Shown: in pieces, positions 50,671 through 59,325 of the stretch
How positions within the stretch are numbered: the stretch's first letter is position 1
Layout of the letters: every line of letters begins with the position of its first letter
Source: Bdellovibrionales bacterium GWA2_49_15
GTDB taxonomy: Bacteria; Bdellovibrionota; Bacteriovoracia; Bacteriovoracales; Bacteriovoracaceae
Length of the DNA: 64,000 nucleotides
Direction: 5' to 3'
Assembly: GCA_001769855.1 (NCBI GenBank)
Contig: MEPP01000026.1
Coordinates: 62,001 to 126,000 of the forward strand
Program-made: the position numbers and the translations under genes
The notes under the pieces: generated by a model
Database searches by the model: none
What the model was told of the DNA's origin: nothing
The model's input: the letters and a program-made list of their open reading frames with translations, nothing else

Positions 50671-51729
50671 TTAAAAATCGTCTCCCATGTCACCTGCGAG
50701 GGCGTGGTATCGCTTATCGATGTCCTGGTGATGACGTTTTTCTTCGCGCACGAGATTTTGAAATAAAGTTTTAATTTCAGTGTGCAAGGGCAGGGCGGAA
50801 AAACGTTCGAAGAGCTGAATAGCATTAAACTCACGGGTCAGCGCGGCCTGGAGAATTTCCTTCATGGTGATGTTGGCGCTCCATTTAAATCCCTCACCTG
50901 TATGGGAATGCCCAAGATCTTTGACAAACGAGGGGGCGATTGCGACGGAGCCATCGTAAATCTCGGACTCCATCAGGTTTTTCATCATCCTTTCGTGCTG
51001 CTCCTCTTCTTGAATTAACTCTTTCAAAAAGGCTTTAACATTACTTTCCTTGGCTTTTTCCAGGGCCTTTTTATAAAATTGCTGTGACTGCACTTCCTGG
51101 AAGATCGCCTGCTGAAGCAGATCATCAACGGTGTAATTGTTTGGCATAATAACCTCTTTAATATGGAGAACATTATTGGAAAAACCGTCAGAAATCGCTT
51201 TGGTAAAACTCTGTCTATCCCGGGAGCAGTAAATAGCGCCGTATATTAGATTAGTACCAAGCAACGCCAAAGCTTTGCGCTCGTCTTGGCCGCTGAGTGA
51301 ACATTCTATATGCACTAAAAATATTTTTGGGGGGCGAGAACGTCGGTGGGCGTAAGAGACTCCGGCCCAACCTCGCATAATCTTTTTTTGTGAGTCATGC
51401 TGCATATTGTGAGCAAAAATATAATAGTGACTGCAAGGTAGCTCCTGAGCGAGGGCTGCCTCGGCTTCAAAGATTGTGCGAAGGCAGTGCTCACTGGTTA
51501 ACTCGGCACATTCTTTTTGCTGGCATAAGGGATTGCAGAATTTTAACTCGCACATGGGCGTCATTTTCAGAAAGCTATTTTTGGAAAAAGAAAGTCCATG
51601 GAACAGTTCTCCAACACTTAAAGGTCCGCCAACTTCCACAATGGTTCCGCCTAGAGTCGAATCTGAGCAAATGATTTCGATTTTACGGTCGAGATCATGA
51701 ATTTCATTTAAATTTTCGCTTTGGAACAT
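50671..51729 (-). CDS. Ferritin-like diiron protein with a Cys-rich N-terminal domain
   Basis: 352 residues from ATG 51729, which has a GAGGAAA site; 23 upstream codons lack one. Residues about 200-345 form a ferritin-like four-helix domain with two EExxH-type pairs (E242/H245, E330/H333) and further carboxylates E212 and E300. The first 200 residues hold six cysteines (C60, C65, C69, C74, C82, C99) and a segment (about 140-195) that recalls a widespread unnamed bacterial family. The first four cysteines could bind a metal or cluster. Divergent from the nfnAB genes. The combination is unfamiliar to me. Confidence 0.75.
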   Translation of the reverse strand: MFQSENLNEIHDLDRKIEIICSDSTLGGTIVEVGGPLSVGELFHGLSFSKNSFLKMTPMCELKFCNPLCQQKECAELTSEHCLRTIFEAEAALAQELPCSHYYIFAHNMQHDSQKKIMRGWAGVSYAHRRSRPPKIFLVHIECSLSGQDERKALALLGTNLIYGAIYCSRDRQSFTKAISDGFSNNVLHIKEVIMPNNYTVDDLLQQAIFQEVQSQQFYKKALEKAKESNVKAFLKELIQEEEQHERMMKNLMESEIYDGSVAIAPSFVKDLGHSHTGEGFKWSANITMKEILQAALTREFNAIQLFERFSALPLHTEIKTLFQNLVREEKRHHQDIDKRYHALAGDMGDDF

Positions 51730-51812
51730 TTTAGATTTTCCTCGAATTTTTGATAGTATAGGAATATTATGACATTTTGCAATGGTTTTACTAATCAAGA
51801 GAGATCATCGTT

Positions 51813-52664
51813 ATGTTTAAAATTATTGAGGCCAGATTTCTTTCTAAAGACGTTAAGTTGTTTAAAATCGCGGCACCACGCATCGCCAAAAAACGTCTCG
51901 CCGGTCAGTTTGTTATCTTGCGATTAGATGAGCAAGGCGAGCGCATTCCGCTCACCATTGCCGATTCTGACGCCAAAGAGGGTAGTATTACCATTATTGC
52001 TCAAGGTATCGGAAAAACGACCAAAAAGCTCAATACACTCAATGCTGGCGATAGTATTTTGGATGTGGTTGGACCTTTGGGCAAACCTTCCCATATTGAA
52101 AATTTTGGCACCGCCGTATGTATTGGTGGAGGTGTTGGGACGGCCATCGCGTATCCCATCGCCAAGGCCCTCAAACAAGTGGGGAACCATACTATTACAA
52201 TCAACGGTGCACGTAGTAAGGACTTGGTGATTCTTGAGCAAGAGATGAAAAAATTCAGTGATGAAGCCTATATTACGACCGATGATGGTTCCTATGGACA
52301 TCATGGATTTGTCACTGACATTCTGAAAAAGTTGATCAGTGAAGGACGGAAAATTAATTTTGTTTTGGCGATCGGCCCGATTCCGATGATGAGGGCCGTG
52401 ACGGAGGCGACTCGGCCACACGGAATCAAAACAGTTGTAAGTTTAAACCCGATTATGATCGACGGTACCGGAATGTGCGGAGGGTGTCGTGTAATTGTAG
52501 GGGGGAAATCAGAGTTTGCCTGCGTGAGCGGCCCAGAATTTGATGCCCACAATATAGATTTTGACAATTTGATCAATAGAAATAAGACCTATTTAGATTT
52601 GGAAAAAGAAGCAACCTTAAAATTTGAACATGAATGCAAGCTGGTTAATCAAAAACCAGTCTAA
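51813..52664 (+). CDS. nfnA: Ferredoxin:NADP oxidoreductase subunit, NfnA/SudB-type
   Basis: 283 residues. FAD-binding barrel (about 1-95, RIPLTIAD) and NAD-binding domain (100-220, GGGVGTAIAYPIAKAL), then the C-terminal cluster loop MCGGCRV...FAC with three cysteines plus an Asp nearby for a [2Fe-2S]. This is the small subunit of electron-bifurcating NADH-dependent reduced ferredoxin:NADP oxidoreductase or of sulphide dehydrogenase. It precedes the large subunit gene by 25 bases. Confidence 0.92.
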   Translation: MFKIIEARFLSKDVKLFKIAAPRIAKKRLAGQFVILRLDEQGERIPLTIADSDAKEGSITIIAQGIGKTTKKLNTLNAGDSILDVVGPLGKPSHIENFGTAVCIGGGVGTAIAYPIAKALKQVGNHTITINGARSKDLVILEQEMKKFSDEAYITTDDGSYGHHGFVTDILKKLISEGRKINFVLAIGPIPMMRAVTEATRPHGIKTVVSLNPIMIDGTGMCGGCRVIVGGKSEFACVSGPEFDAHNIDFDNLINRNKTYLDLEKEATLKFEHECKLVNQKPV

Positions 52665-52689
52665 TTAAGAATAAGCACGGAGAAGAATC

Positions 52690-54114
52690 ATGGCCCAGTT
52701 TCCACCAGTAAAAGACAGAATGAAAATGGTCCGCAACAATATGCCCGAGCAAGATCCAAATGTTAGGAATACTAACTTTGAGGAAGTCGCCTTGGGCTAC
52801 GATGTCGGTTTGGCTTTGAATGAGGCGCAACGTTGCTTGCAATGCAAAACCCCCACCTGTATTGATATGTGCCCGGTCAATATCAAGATTGATCAATTTA
52901 TCGAGAGAGTGGTGGCGGAAGATTATGTTGGTGCTTACAACAAGATTCGCGAGGACAATTTTCTACCGGCCATCTGCGGACGCGTTTGTCCGCAAGATAA
53001 GCAATGTGAGTCAACTTGCGTCTTGACCAAAAAATATACCTCCGTGGCGATCGGCCGCCTTGAGCGCTTTGTGGCGGACAAGGTAATGTCGATGAATATG
53101 ATTCCGGCCCCCGTCAAGGCCAAGCCAACTGGCAAAAAGGTGGCGATCGTAGGAAGCGGGCCGGCTGGGCTGGCCTGTGCTGCCGACCTCGTTGGTTTGG
53201 GGCATGACGTGACTGTCTACGAAGCTCTGCATGAGTTAGGCGGGGTCTTGGTGTACGGTATTCCAGAATTTCGCTTGCCCAAGGCCATCGTTCGCCAGGA
53301 GATTCAAAGATTGGCGGATGCCGGTGTAAAATTTGTTAAAAATGCCGTTATTGGTAAAACCATCACCATTGATGAATTGCAAAAAGAGGAAGGTGTTCAA
53401 GCCATTTTTATTGGTGTGGGTGCCGGTCTGCCTAAGTTTATGGATATTAAAGGTGAGGAGCTGGCCGGGGTTTATTCCGCCAATGAATTTCTCACTCGAA
53501 TCAACCTGATGAAGGCCTATCAGTTTCCAGATTTTGATTCACCCGTTCTCGATCCACAGGGCCGAAATGTGGTGGTGGTCGGTGGCGGTAACACGGCCAT
53601 GGATGCCGTAAGAACGGCCAAGCGCCTAGGCGCCAAGAGTGCCCGGATTATCTATCGTCGCTCCGAAGATGAGATGCCGGCACGGACGGAAGAAATTCAT
53701 CATGCCAAGCAGGAGGGAGTTATTTTTCAAACTCTCACCAATCCTCTCGAATACCTGGGCGACAAGAATCAGAGACTAAACGGCGTGAAACTGCAAAAGA
53801 TGGAACTGGGCGAACCCGACAAGTCAGGTCGGCGCAAACCTCAGGAGATCAAGGGTTCAGAATACATTGAGCCAATTGATATTGCAGTTGTCGCCATCGG
53901 CAATGGCTCGAATCCATTGCTCCTGGAAACAAACCCAGATATTAAAACCAATAAATGGGGAAATATCGAGGTCAATCCCGAAACCATGGAAACCTCTAAA
54001 AAAGGCATTTATGCTGGCGGTGACATTGTCACTGGTGGAGCAACCGTTATTCTCGCCATGGGCGCCGGTCGTAAGGCCGCCAAGGCGATGAATGAATTTC
54101 TGAATCGCCAATGA
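52690..54114 (+). CDS. nfnB: NfnB/glutamate-synthase-small-subunit-like flavoprotein
   Basis: 474 residues. N-terminal [4Fe-4S] region with CLQCKTPTCIDMCPVNI and CGRVCPQDKQCESTC, then FAD motif VGSGPAGLACA, NADPH-binding GGGNTAMDAVRTAKRLGA and the C-terminal FAD loop GGDIVTGGATVILAMGAGR. Length and layout match the NfnB large subunit, which carries two [4Fe-4S] clusters and binds FAD, taking part in confurcation between NADPH, NADH and ferredoxin. Its partner NfnA lies just upstream. Confidence 0.92.
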   Translation: MAQFPPVKDRMKMVRNNMPEQDPNVRNTNFEEVALGYDVGLALNEAQRCLQCKTPTCIDMCPVNIKIDQFIERVVAEDYVGAYNKIREDNFLPAICGRVCPQDKQCESTCVLTKKYTSVAIGRLERFVADKVMSMNMIPAPVKAKPTGKKVAIVGSGPAGLACAADLVGLGHDVTVYEALHELGGVLVYGIPEFRLPKAIVRQEIQRLADAGVKFVKNAVIGKTITIDELQKEEGVQAIFIGVGAGLPKFMDIKGEELAGVYSANEFLTRINLMKAYQFPDFDSPVLDPQGRNVVVVGGGNTAMDAVRTAKRLGAKSARIIYRRSEDEMPARTEEIHHAKQEGVIFQTLTNPLEYLGDKNQRLNGVKLQKMELGEPDKSGRRKPQEIKGSEYIEPIDIAVVAIGNGSNPLLLETNPDIKTNKWGNIEVNPETMETSKKGIYAGGDIVTGGATVILAMGAGRKAAKAMNEFLNRQ

Positions 54115-54119
54115 TAAAA

Positions 54120-54593
54120 CTACGGTATCGATTTTTCTAAATAGAGATTCGTTATTTCGTAACCTAGGCCCTGATATAAATTTCTTGCGATTTTGTTGTG
54201 CCCAAAAACGTGTAGACCAATATGCTTTAGTCCAAGCTTTTTAACTTCAGCTTCAATCATCTGCATGGTCCTTTTCCCGAAGCCGTTCCCGCGGACTTTT
54301 TCATCAAGAACAATGTCACAGATAAAGGCCTTGCGATTATTTGCCGCACCTCGAACACAAAACCAAGCTGTACCCACCCACCGCGCTTCAACTTTGACGG
54401 CATAGATATAGTTATCTTTGCTTTTTACACCTTCGGGTAATAATCTTTGAAAATCCTCATTGGTCTTTTTCTGTGCTTCTTCAGCAGTCATGCCATTTTT
54501 TATATTTTCTTCTCGATACTGATGATGGCTTTGCACCACCCATATCGCGTACTCACTTTCAGAGATGGGAAGAAGTTGAAGTTGTTCGTTCAT
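54120..54593 (-). CDS. GNAT-family N-acetyltransferase
   Basis: 157 residues. The GNAT motif A appears as VLDEKVRGNGFGKRTMQMIEAEVKKLG, with the acetyl-CoA pyrophosphate loop in RGNGFG, then motif B LHVFGHNKIARNLYQGLGYE. Substrate unknown. The N-terminal half (about 1-75) is helical and carries no distinct motif. A CATAAA -10-like hexamer lies 8 bases before the ATG, with no ribosome site, so this is another possible near-leaderless gene. Confidence 0.88.
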   Translation of the reverse strand: MNEQLQLLPISESEYAIWVVQSHHQYREENIKNGMTAEEAQKKTNEDFQRLLPEGVKSKDNYIYAVKVEARWVGTAWFCVRGAANNRKAFICDIVLDEKVRGNGFGKRTMQMIEAEVKKLGLKHIGLHVFGHNKIARNLYQGLGYEITNLYLEKSIP

Positions 54594-54635
54594 AACAGTG
54601 ATTTATGTTATCACGGTTTTTAGTTCTTATCGAGA

Positions 54636-55007
54636 TTAGTCGATGCAGGTGGCGGTGACCGGGTGGGAATGCAACTCTTGAAAAGATGAGAAGACCGTGA
54701 TTGTTAGGTCCGACTTCAATATCTGCATCTCTGAGGTACTGAGTACCAAAGTATGACTGTGGTTATTGACTGGAGACAAAGGATAACTTCCGCCGGTTTC
54801 GTTGGTCACATCAGCAATGGGGACAACGACCGTGTGGCCGTGGTTTTCAGCAATTTGAATACTCGGGTTTCGTGTTGTGCAGGCACCACCACTAACCGGC
54901 TGGTTGCCTGTGACATGTCTCCCCGAAGGATTTCTTATGTCGCAACTGAGAATGAAGATGCCTAGGATAAGGTGTATTAATAATAAGCGACGCTTGAAAA
55001 GTGGCAT
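54636..55007 (-). CDS. Small His-rich lipoprotein, paralogue of the 41893 gene
   Basis: 123 residues from ATG 55007 (a TTG eight codons upstream is possible). Lipoprotein signal with lipobox ILSC. The mature part matches the 41893 protein along its length: NQPVSGGAC for EQPIVAATC, NHGHT, VPIADVTNE, the HSHT and HSHP groups, the MQILK block and a terminal Cys. Five to seven histidines suggest Cu, Zn or Ni binding. Neighbours differ at the two sites, so the copies are dispersed, not tandem. Confidence 0.72.
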   Translation of the reverse strand: MPLFKRRLLLIHLILGIFILSCDIRNPSGRHVTGNQPVSGGACTTRNPSIQIAENHGHTVVVPIADVTNETGGSYPLSPVNNHSHTLVLSTSEMQILKSDLTITVFSSFQELHSHPVTATCID

Positions 55008-55118
55008 GCTTAAAAGACTAACAAGATTCAAAATGCCTGACCGTGACCATCATCATCACGAAATATCGTTTTTTCCTGGCCATCAAAAAAATTCAACGCT
55101 ATGCTCAAAATAAGCGGC

Positions 55119-56591
55119 ATGGAGTTGATCTTGATTGTTGTTTCTAGAGGAATAGGCCATATACACGCGTTTGGATTGGCGTTGATTTTTATTAGCAGCG
55201 TTGGCTGCGGAAAGATTGACGGCAGCGCAGTTTCGGTTGTTTCGAGCGTCCGTGCTCCCTCTGACTTGAGCTACAAATGGGACACGCTGACCTACACGGT
55301 CAACACTCAAATTGCCACTAATTTTGCCACGACAACAGGCGGTACCCCGAGTGCATACTCCATTTCACCTGCGCTCCCTTCCGGACTCTCGCTCAGTGCG
55401 ACGACAGGAGCGATTACGGGCACTCCCACAAGTGCAGACGTGCAGGATACTTATACGGTCACTGCCAGCAACTCGGGTGGTTCAACCTCGGCCTCGCTCA
55501 CGATCACGATTAATGCGGATGACAGCGGCAGGATTTTTTCTGCCGGGTGCACGATGACGACAAAGCGCGGCTACCATATCTCTATTCTGCTGAATACGGG
55601 CAAAGTGCTTCTCGCCGGAGGATATGACCATGCAGGAACCTTGCTCCAGAGTGCTGAGCTCTTTGATCCGAGCACAGGGACTTGCACTGCAACCGGTAGC
55701 ATGAACGTTGGACGCGGCGATTCTGGAGTGATGGCCTTCCTCTCCAATGGAAAGGTGCTTGTGGCCGGTGGTACTGGTGCCCTGTCGAGTGCCGAGATCT
55801 ATGATCCCAGTACGGAGCAGTTCACTGTCACTGGTACGATGGCGGTGGGTAGGCAATATGCCAAGGCCGTCACACTTGAGAATGGCAAGGTTCTTGTTGT
55901 GGGTGGAAAGAATGCGACCAATGATCCTTTGGTAAGCGCAGAGCTTTATGATCCAGCAACCGGAACATTTTCTCTCACCGGTTCCATGAGCTCATCGCGG
56001 GGAAGCTATCACAGTATTACCCTGCTCCAGAGCGGAAAAGTGCTGGTGACAGGCGGCAGCTTCGCCGGAGCTCAGGGTGATATTAGGGGAAATGCCGAAA
56101 TCTATGACCCTTCGACTGCGACATTTAGCGCGGTCTCTAATAATATGAGCAATGCTCGAAACGGTCATGGCGCTGCCCTTTTACCCAACGGCAAGGTTCT
56201 TCTCGCTGGGGGACGATCCCTGGCCTGGGGGGCAACCACGGTAACGACCGCTGATCTCTATGACCCCGCGACGAATTCATTTGCCGCCACGGGGAACATA
56301 ACAGGAGCGGCGCGAAGTATGTCCAATAACTATGGCGGCGACGCCGTCCTGCTGCCCAACGGAAAAGTGCTCTTGGTGGGAAGTCATCAGGATGGTTGCA
56401 CAGCTTCTCTTAACACTTCTGATCTCTACAATCCCACCACCGGTACTTTCTCGGCCGGTCCAACGATGGGCACTGCCCGACAAGTCAACGGCGCAACGTT
56501 ACTGCCTGACGGCAATGTTTTTGTCTCCGGGGGAACGACTACTCAATGTGGCTATGGCGGGATGGTAAACACCACAGAATTGTTTCAGTAG
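55119..56591 (+). CDS. Kelch-repeat lipoprotein with Ig-like domain
   Basis: 490 residues from ATG 55119; an ATG at 55101 is the alternative. The signal is long, ending in a lipobox-like SVGC (about residue 34). Next is a putative He_PIG Ig-like domain (about 50-130; PSGLSLSATTGAITGTPT), then about six kelch-type repeats to the C-terminus, each with a GKVLVAGG-like turn and AELYDP/FSxTGSM strands, forming a beta-propeller. It is probably a surface or periplasmic binding protein. The gene is upstream of, but far from, the iron-sulphur operon. Confidence 0.85.
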   Translation: MELILIVVSRGIGHIHAFGLALIFISSVGCGKIDGSAVSVVSSVRAPSDLSYKWDTLTYTVNTQIATNFATTTGGTPSAYSISPALPSGLSLSATTGAITGTPTSADVQDTYTVTASNSGGSTSASLTITINADDSGRIFSAGCTMTTKRGYHISILLNTGKVLLAGGYDHAGTLLQSAELFDPSTGTCTATGSMNVGRGDSGVMAFLSNGKVLVAGGTGALSSAEIYDPSTEQFTVTGTMAVGRQYAKAVTLENGKVLVVGGKNATNDPLVSAELYDPATGTFSLTGSMSSSRGSYHSITLLQSGKVLVTGGSFAGAQGDIRGNAEIYDPSTATFSAVSNNMSNARNGHGAALLPNGKVLLAGGRSLAWGATTVTTADLYDPATNSFAATGNITGAARSMSNNYGGDAVLLPNGKVLLVGSHQDGCTASLNTSDLYNPTTGTFSAGPTMGTARQVNGATLLPDGNVFVSGGTTTQCGYGGMVNTTELFQ

Positions 56592-56658
56592 CAAACTAGA
56601 CATTTAATGCAAGGCACCTGCTCCTCTATCATGAAGCCATTTTTTGGAGGTATATTTT

Positions 56659-56688
56659 ATGCTTGAAATAAGACATTTTTTAACCTAA
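56659..56688 (+). CDS. Possible nine-codon leader peptide
   Basis: GGAGGT followed by seven bases and an ATG starts a frame of nine codons (MLEIRHFLT) and TAA, 37 bases before the mrp ATG. The ribosome site is stronger than that of mrp itself. It could be a translated leader controlling the operon, or a chance frame. Confidence 0.3.
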   Translation: MLEIRHFLT

Positions 56689-56725
56689 TTATCCTGGGAA
56701 CAACAAAAAGAGAGAGGTTTTTAAT

Positions 56726-57829
56726 ATGAGTATGGCACCAGGTCTTGAGTCGGTAAAACATGTTATCGCCATTGCGAGTGGCAAAGGCGGAGTCGGTAAA
56801 TCAACGGTGACCACCAATATTGCCCTTGCTCTTCATAAACTAGGATACAAAGTCGGTCTCCTTGATGCCGATCTCTATGGTCCAAGTCAGCCAGGATTAC
56901 TTGGGAGTACTGAGCGCCCCATGGGTCAGGATGGCTATATTTTACCCATGACAAAAGGCGGGATTAAATTCATCTCCATGGGGGCCATGAACCCTTCCGG
57001 CAAGGCCTTCGTGGTCCGCGCCCCAATCGCGGTTCAGGCCATTCAGCAATTTTTAACCAAAGTTTTATGGGGTGATTTAGATTTTCTCCTCGTCGATTTA
57101 CCACCAGGTACAGGTGATATTCAACTGACTCTGGTGCAGATGGCACGTTTTTCAGGTGCTGTGATCGTGACCACTCCACAGAGAGTGGCCGCGGAAATTG
57201 CAAAAAAGGCCCCTGATATGTTCAAGTCGGTGAATGTTCCGATCTTGGGCATTGTGGAAAATATGAGTGGCTTCACCTGCACCCATTGTGGGGAAGTATC
57301 CGCTCCTTTCAAGAGAGGCGGCGGGGAAGCGATGGCGCATGAGCTCAATGTGCCATTCTTAGGGGCATTGCCGCTTGACCCGGAAATCATGATGAGTGGT
57401 GATGACGGAATCAATCTCATGGAAACAAAACCGAATTCTCATGCGGCCCTGGCCTTTGTGGCCTTGGCACAAAAAATGGCGGAGTCGCTCAAAGTTGCCG
57501 ATTCGCTAGGCCTGACTTTGGAAGCCGAACGCATCGAAACCAATGGCGTAGCTATTTCGGTCTTGTGGAAAGATGGTTCTAAATCCGAAGTCGATGCTTA
57601 TTCTCTGCGCCTCCAATGTCCCTGCGCTGCCTGTGTTGATGAGTACACCGGGACGAAGATCTTAAAAGTTGATTCGGTGCCTCTCACTATTCGTGTCGAG
57701 CACTTCAATCTTGTCGGACGTTACGGCCTGTCGGTTCGCTTTAGTGATGGACATGGCACAGGGATCTATAAGTTATCGAGCGTAAAAGAAATGCTGAAAA
57801 AATCTGCTGAGGCCACTTTGAGCGTTTAG
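56726..57829 (+). CDS. mrp: Mrp/ApbC-type iron-sulphur carrier ATPase fused to DUF971
   Basis: 367 residues. P-loop ATPase with deviant Walker [10 protein letters not shown] (19-27), the ATPase switch [18 protein letters not shown] and the CxxC pair FTCTHCGE for binding a bridging [4Fe-4S]. Residues about 270-355 are a DUF971-like domain ([10 protein letters not shown]...[12 protein letters not shown]...[15 protein letters not shown]), a fusion seen in some lineages. No N-terminal MIP18 (DUF59) domain is present. It loads Fe-S clusters on target proteins. The Nfu gene follows after 8 bases. Confidence 0.92.
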   Translation: MSMAPGLESVKHVIAIASGKGGVGKSTVTTNIALALHKLGYKVGLLDADLYGPSQPGLLGSTERPMGQDGYILPMTKGGIKFISMGAMNPSGKAFVVRAPIAVQAIQQFLTKVLWGDLDFLLVDLPPGTGDIQLTLVQMARFSGAVIVTTPQRVAAEIAKKAPDMFKSVNVPILGIVENMSGFTCTHCGEVSAPFKRGGGEAMAHELNVPFLGALPLDPEIMMSGDDGINLMETKPNSHAALAFVALAQKMAESLKVADSLGLTLEAERIETNGVAISVLWKDGSKSEVDAYSLRLQCPCAACVDEYTGTKILKVDSVPLTIRVEHFNLVGRYGLSVRFSDGHGTGIYKLSSVKEMLKKSAEATLSV

Positions 57830-57837
57830 GACAAGTT

Positions 57838-58476
57838 ATGAAAAAGGAAGATTTGGAAATTATTGCGACACCTTCACAAACCGCCAGTGTTTGTTTTTTT
57901 GCCGCATCTGTTCCTTTTTTAGATCGTAAAGTTGAATGTCGTTCTGCCAAAGAGGCCATGGGTTCGGCGTTGCTATCCGGCCTTTATGAATTTCCTTGGG
58001 TTGAGGAAGTGGCCGTTGATGGCAATAAATTGGTAGTCAGGAAAAAGGATTCCGGCCCGTGGCCTGACAATGCCCGACAGGTTGGGCAACTTATTCGTCG
58101 ATTATACAAAGAGGAAATTCCATTTTTTAGCAATGCTTTTGTCGAGGCCCTTCCCCATGCTCAGGGAAATGGCCACGGGCCAACTTTTAAAATTAATGAA
58201 GCTAATGTGAATACCGAATTGGGCAAACGCATTCAACAGTTTTTAAAAGAATCTGTCGCCCCGTCTCTTGCCGCCCATGGAGGTTATGTAACCCTGGTAG
58301 ACGTGAATGAGGGCACCGCCTTTTTTTACTTTGGCGGGGGCTGTCAGGGTTGCGCCCAGGCCTCTGTTACGGTCAAAGAAGGGATTGAGCGATCCCTGCT
58401 TAAAAATATTCCAGAAATCAAAAAGGTGGTCGATGTGACCGACCATAAACGCGGAGAGAACCCTTATTATAAATAG
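57838..58476 (+). CDS. NifU-family Fe-S scaffold/carrier protein with Nfu N-terminal domain
   Basis: 212 residues. An Nfu_N-type domain (about 1-100, PFLDRKVECRSAKEAMGSALL and the EFPWVEEVAVDGNKLVV hairpin) followed by the NifU-like C-terminal domain (about 125-195) with the CxxC in GGGCQGCAQAS. Nfu proteins carry a [4Fe-4S] at the dimer interface and pass it to client enzymes; Mrp, in the gene before, is a natural partner. The ribosome site is TTTAGGA. Confidence 0.92.
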   Translation: MKKEDLEIIATPSQTASVCFFAASVPFLDRKVECRSAKEAMGSALLSGLYEFPWVEEVAVDGNKLVVRKKDSGPWPDNARQVGQLIRRLYKEEIPFFSNAFVEALPHAQGNGHGPTFKINEANVNTELGKRIQQFLKESVAPSLAAHGGYVTLVDVNEGTAFFYFGGGCQGCAQASVTVKEGIERSLLKNIPEIKKVVDVTDHKRGENPYYK

Positions 58477-58477
58477 C

Positions 58478-58810
58478 TTGGGCCTGCTCGTTCTTTCGAA
58501 TATCTTTATGACTTTCGCCTGGTATGGGCATCTGAAAAATTTAAAATCGTCACCTCTTTACTGGGCCGTTCTGATTAGCTGGGGAATTGCTTTTTTTGAA
58601 TATTGCCTCCAAGTTCCGGCCAACAGGATTGGGGCAGGATACATGAGTTTGCCGCAGCTAAAAGTTTCTCAAGAAATTATCACCATGATCGTCTTTTCAG
58701 TTTTCGCCGTGCTGTATATGAAAGTTCCTTTAACAAAAAATTTCTTCTTCGCTTCATTGTGTTTGATCATGGCCGCTTATTTTATTTTTAAGGATGCGGC
58801 TCCCAAATAG
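58478..58810 (+). CDS. DUF486-type small membrane protein
   Basis: 110 residues, TTG start at 58478 one base after the Nfu stop; an upstream ATT with a better ribosome site is conceivable. Four membrane helices with the family pattern SNIFMTFAWYGHLK, SWGIAFFEYCLQVPANRIG and QEIITMIVF, typical of DUF486 relatives of EmrE-like transporters. Function unknown. It overlaps the convergent gene by 34 bases at its 3' end. Confidence 0.78.
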   Translation: MGLLVLSNIFMTFAWYGHLKNLKSSPLYWAVLISWGIAFFEYCLQVPANRIGAGYMSLPQLKVSQEIITMIVFSVFAVLYMKVPLTKNFFFASLCLIMAAYFIFKDAAPK

Positions 58811-59325
58811 TCTAGAGTCTTCCCGCGAATACTTTTATCGATCAAAAAGATGAGGGTGGGAGTTACAAACGCCCCGAGAATCCACCATAATCCTTCTTTA
58901 AAATAAACCTCAGCACCCAAAATAATGAAAGTAAAAATGGCAAAGAGTGCGATGAGAAGGAAGCTTCCGATAAAGCTAAAGCGTAATCTTTGAATTTCAT
59001 CTCGCCTGAGAAGCAGCATTCCCAAAAGTGCCCCGCTCCCAAGAAAGATAGCACCACAGGCCACCATACATCCCTCTGGACCGAGGGAATGGTGGAAAGT
59101 GTGCATAACATATTTTTGTGAGGTCAACCCCAGGTGGAATTGGGGGCAGATGAGCAAACTTGCTGCTCCTGTAAGACATTGGGCGAGCATGATTTTTGCT
59201 CCGCTTATCCAGGCCCCATATTTTAAATCCCAAAGGATCTTGCGGTGAATAACCTGGTCGGTATGAATGCTATTGTGCGGGTGATTGGAGACCTCATCAC
59301 AAAATTCCAGGTAGTCTTTGTTCAT
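58777..59325 (-). CDS. Integral membrane protein downstream of an ECF sigma factor, candidate anti-sigma factor
   Basis: 182 residues. A cytoplasmic N-terminus of about 35 residues is followed by four to five membrane helices (about 38-58, 83-102, 118-140, 145-165). Its ATG overlaps the sigma gene stop (ATGA). That coupling and topology suit an anti-sigma factor, comparable to NrsF-like ones, but the zinc-dependent anti-sigma motif HxxxCxxC is not present; the nearest, HxxxxxxCxxxC, lies between helices. Role inferred from context only. Confidence 0.6.
   Translation of the reverse strand: MNKDYLEFCDEVSNHPHNSIHTDQVIHRKILWDLKYGAWISGAKIMLAQCLTGAASLLICPQFHLGLTSQKYVMHTFHHSLGPEGCMVACGAIFLGSGALLGMLLLRRDEIQRLRFSFIGSFLLIALFAIFTFIILGAEVYFKEGLWWILGAFVTPTLIFLIDKSIRGKTLDYLGAASLKIK

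Noticed and set aside
55030..55065. CATCATCATCAC resembling a His tag
   Set aside because: It lies outside any supported frame in the gap between two genes and is not translated as histidines.
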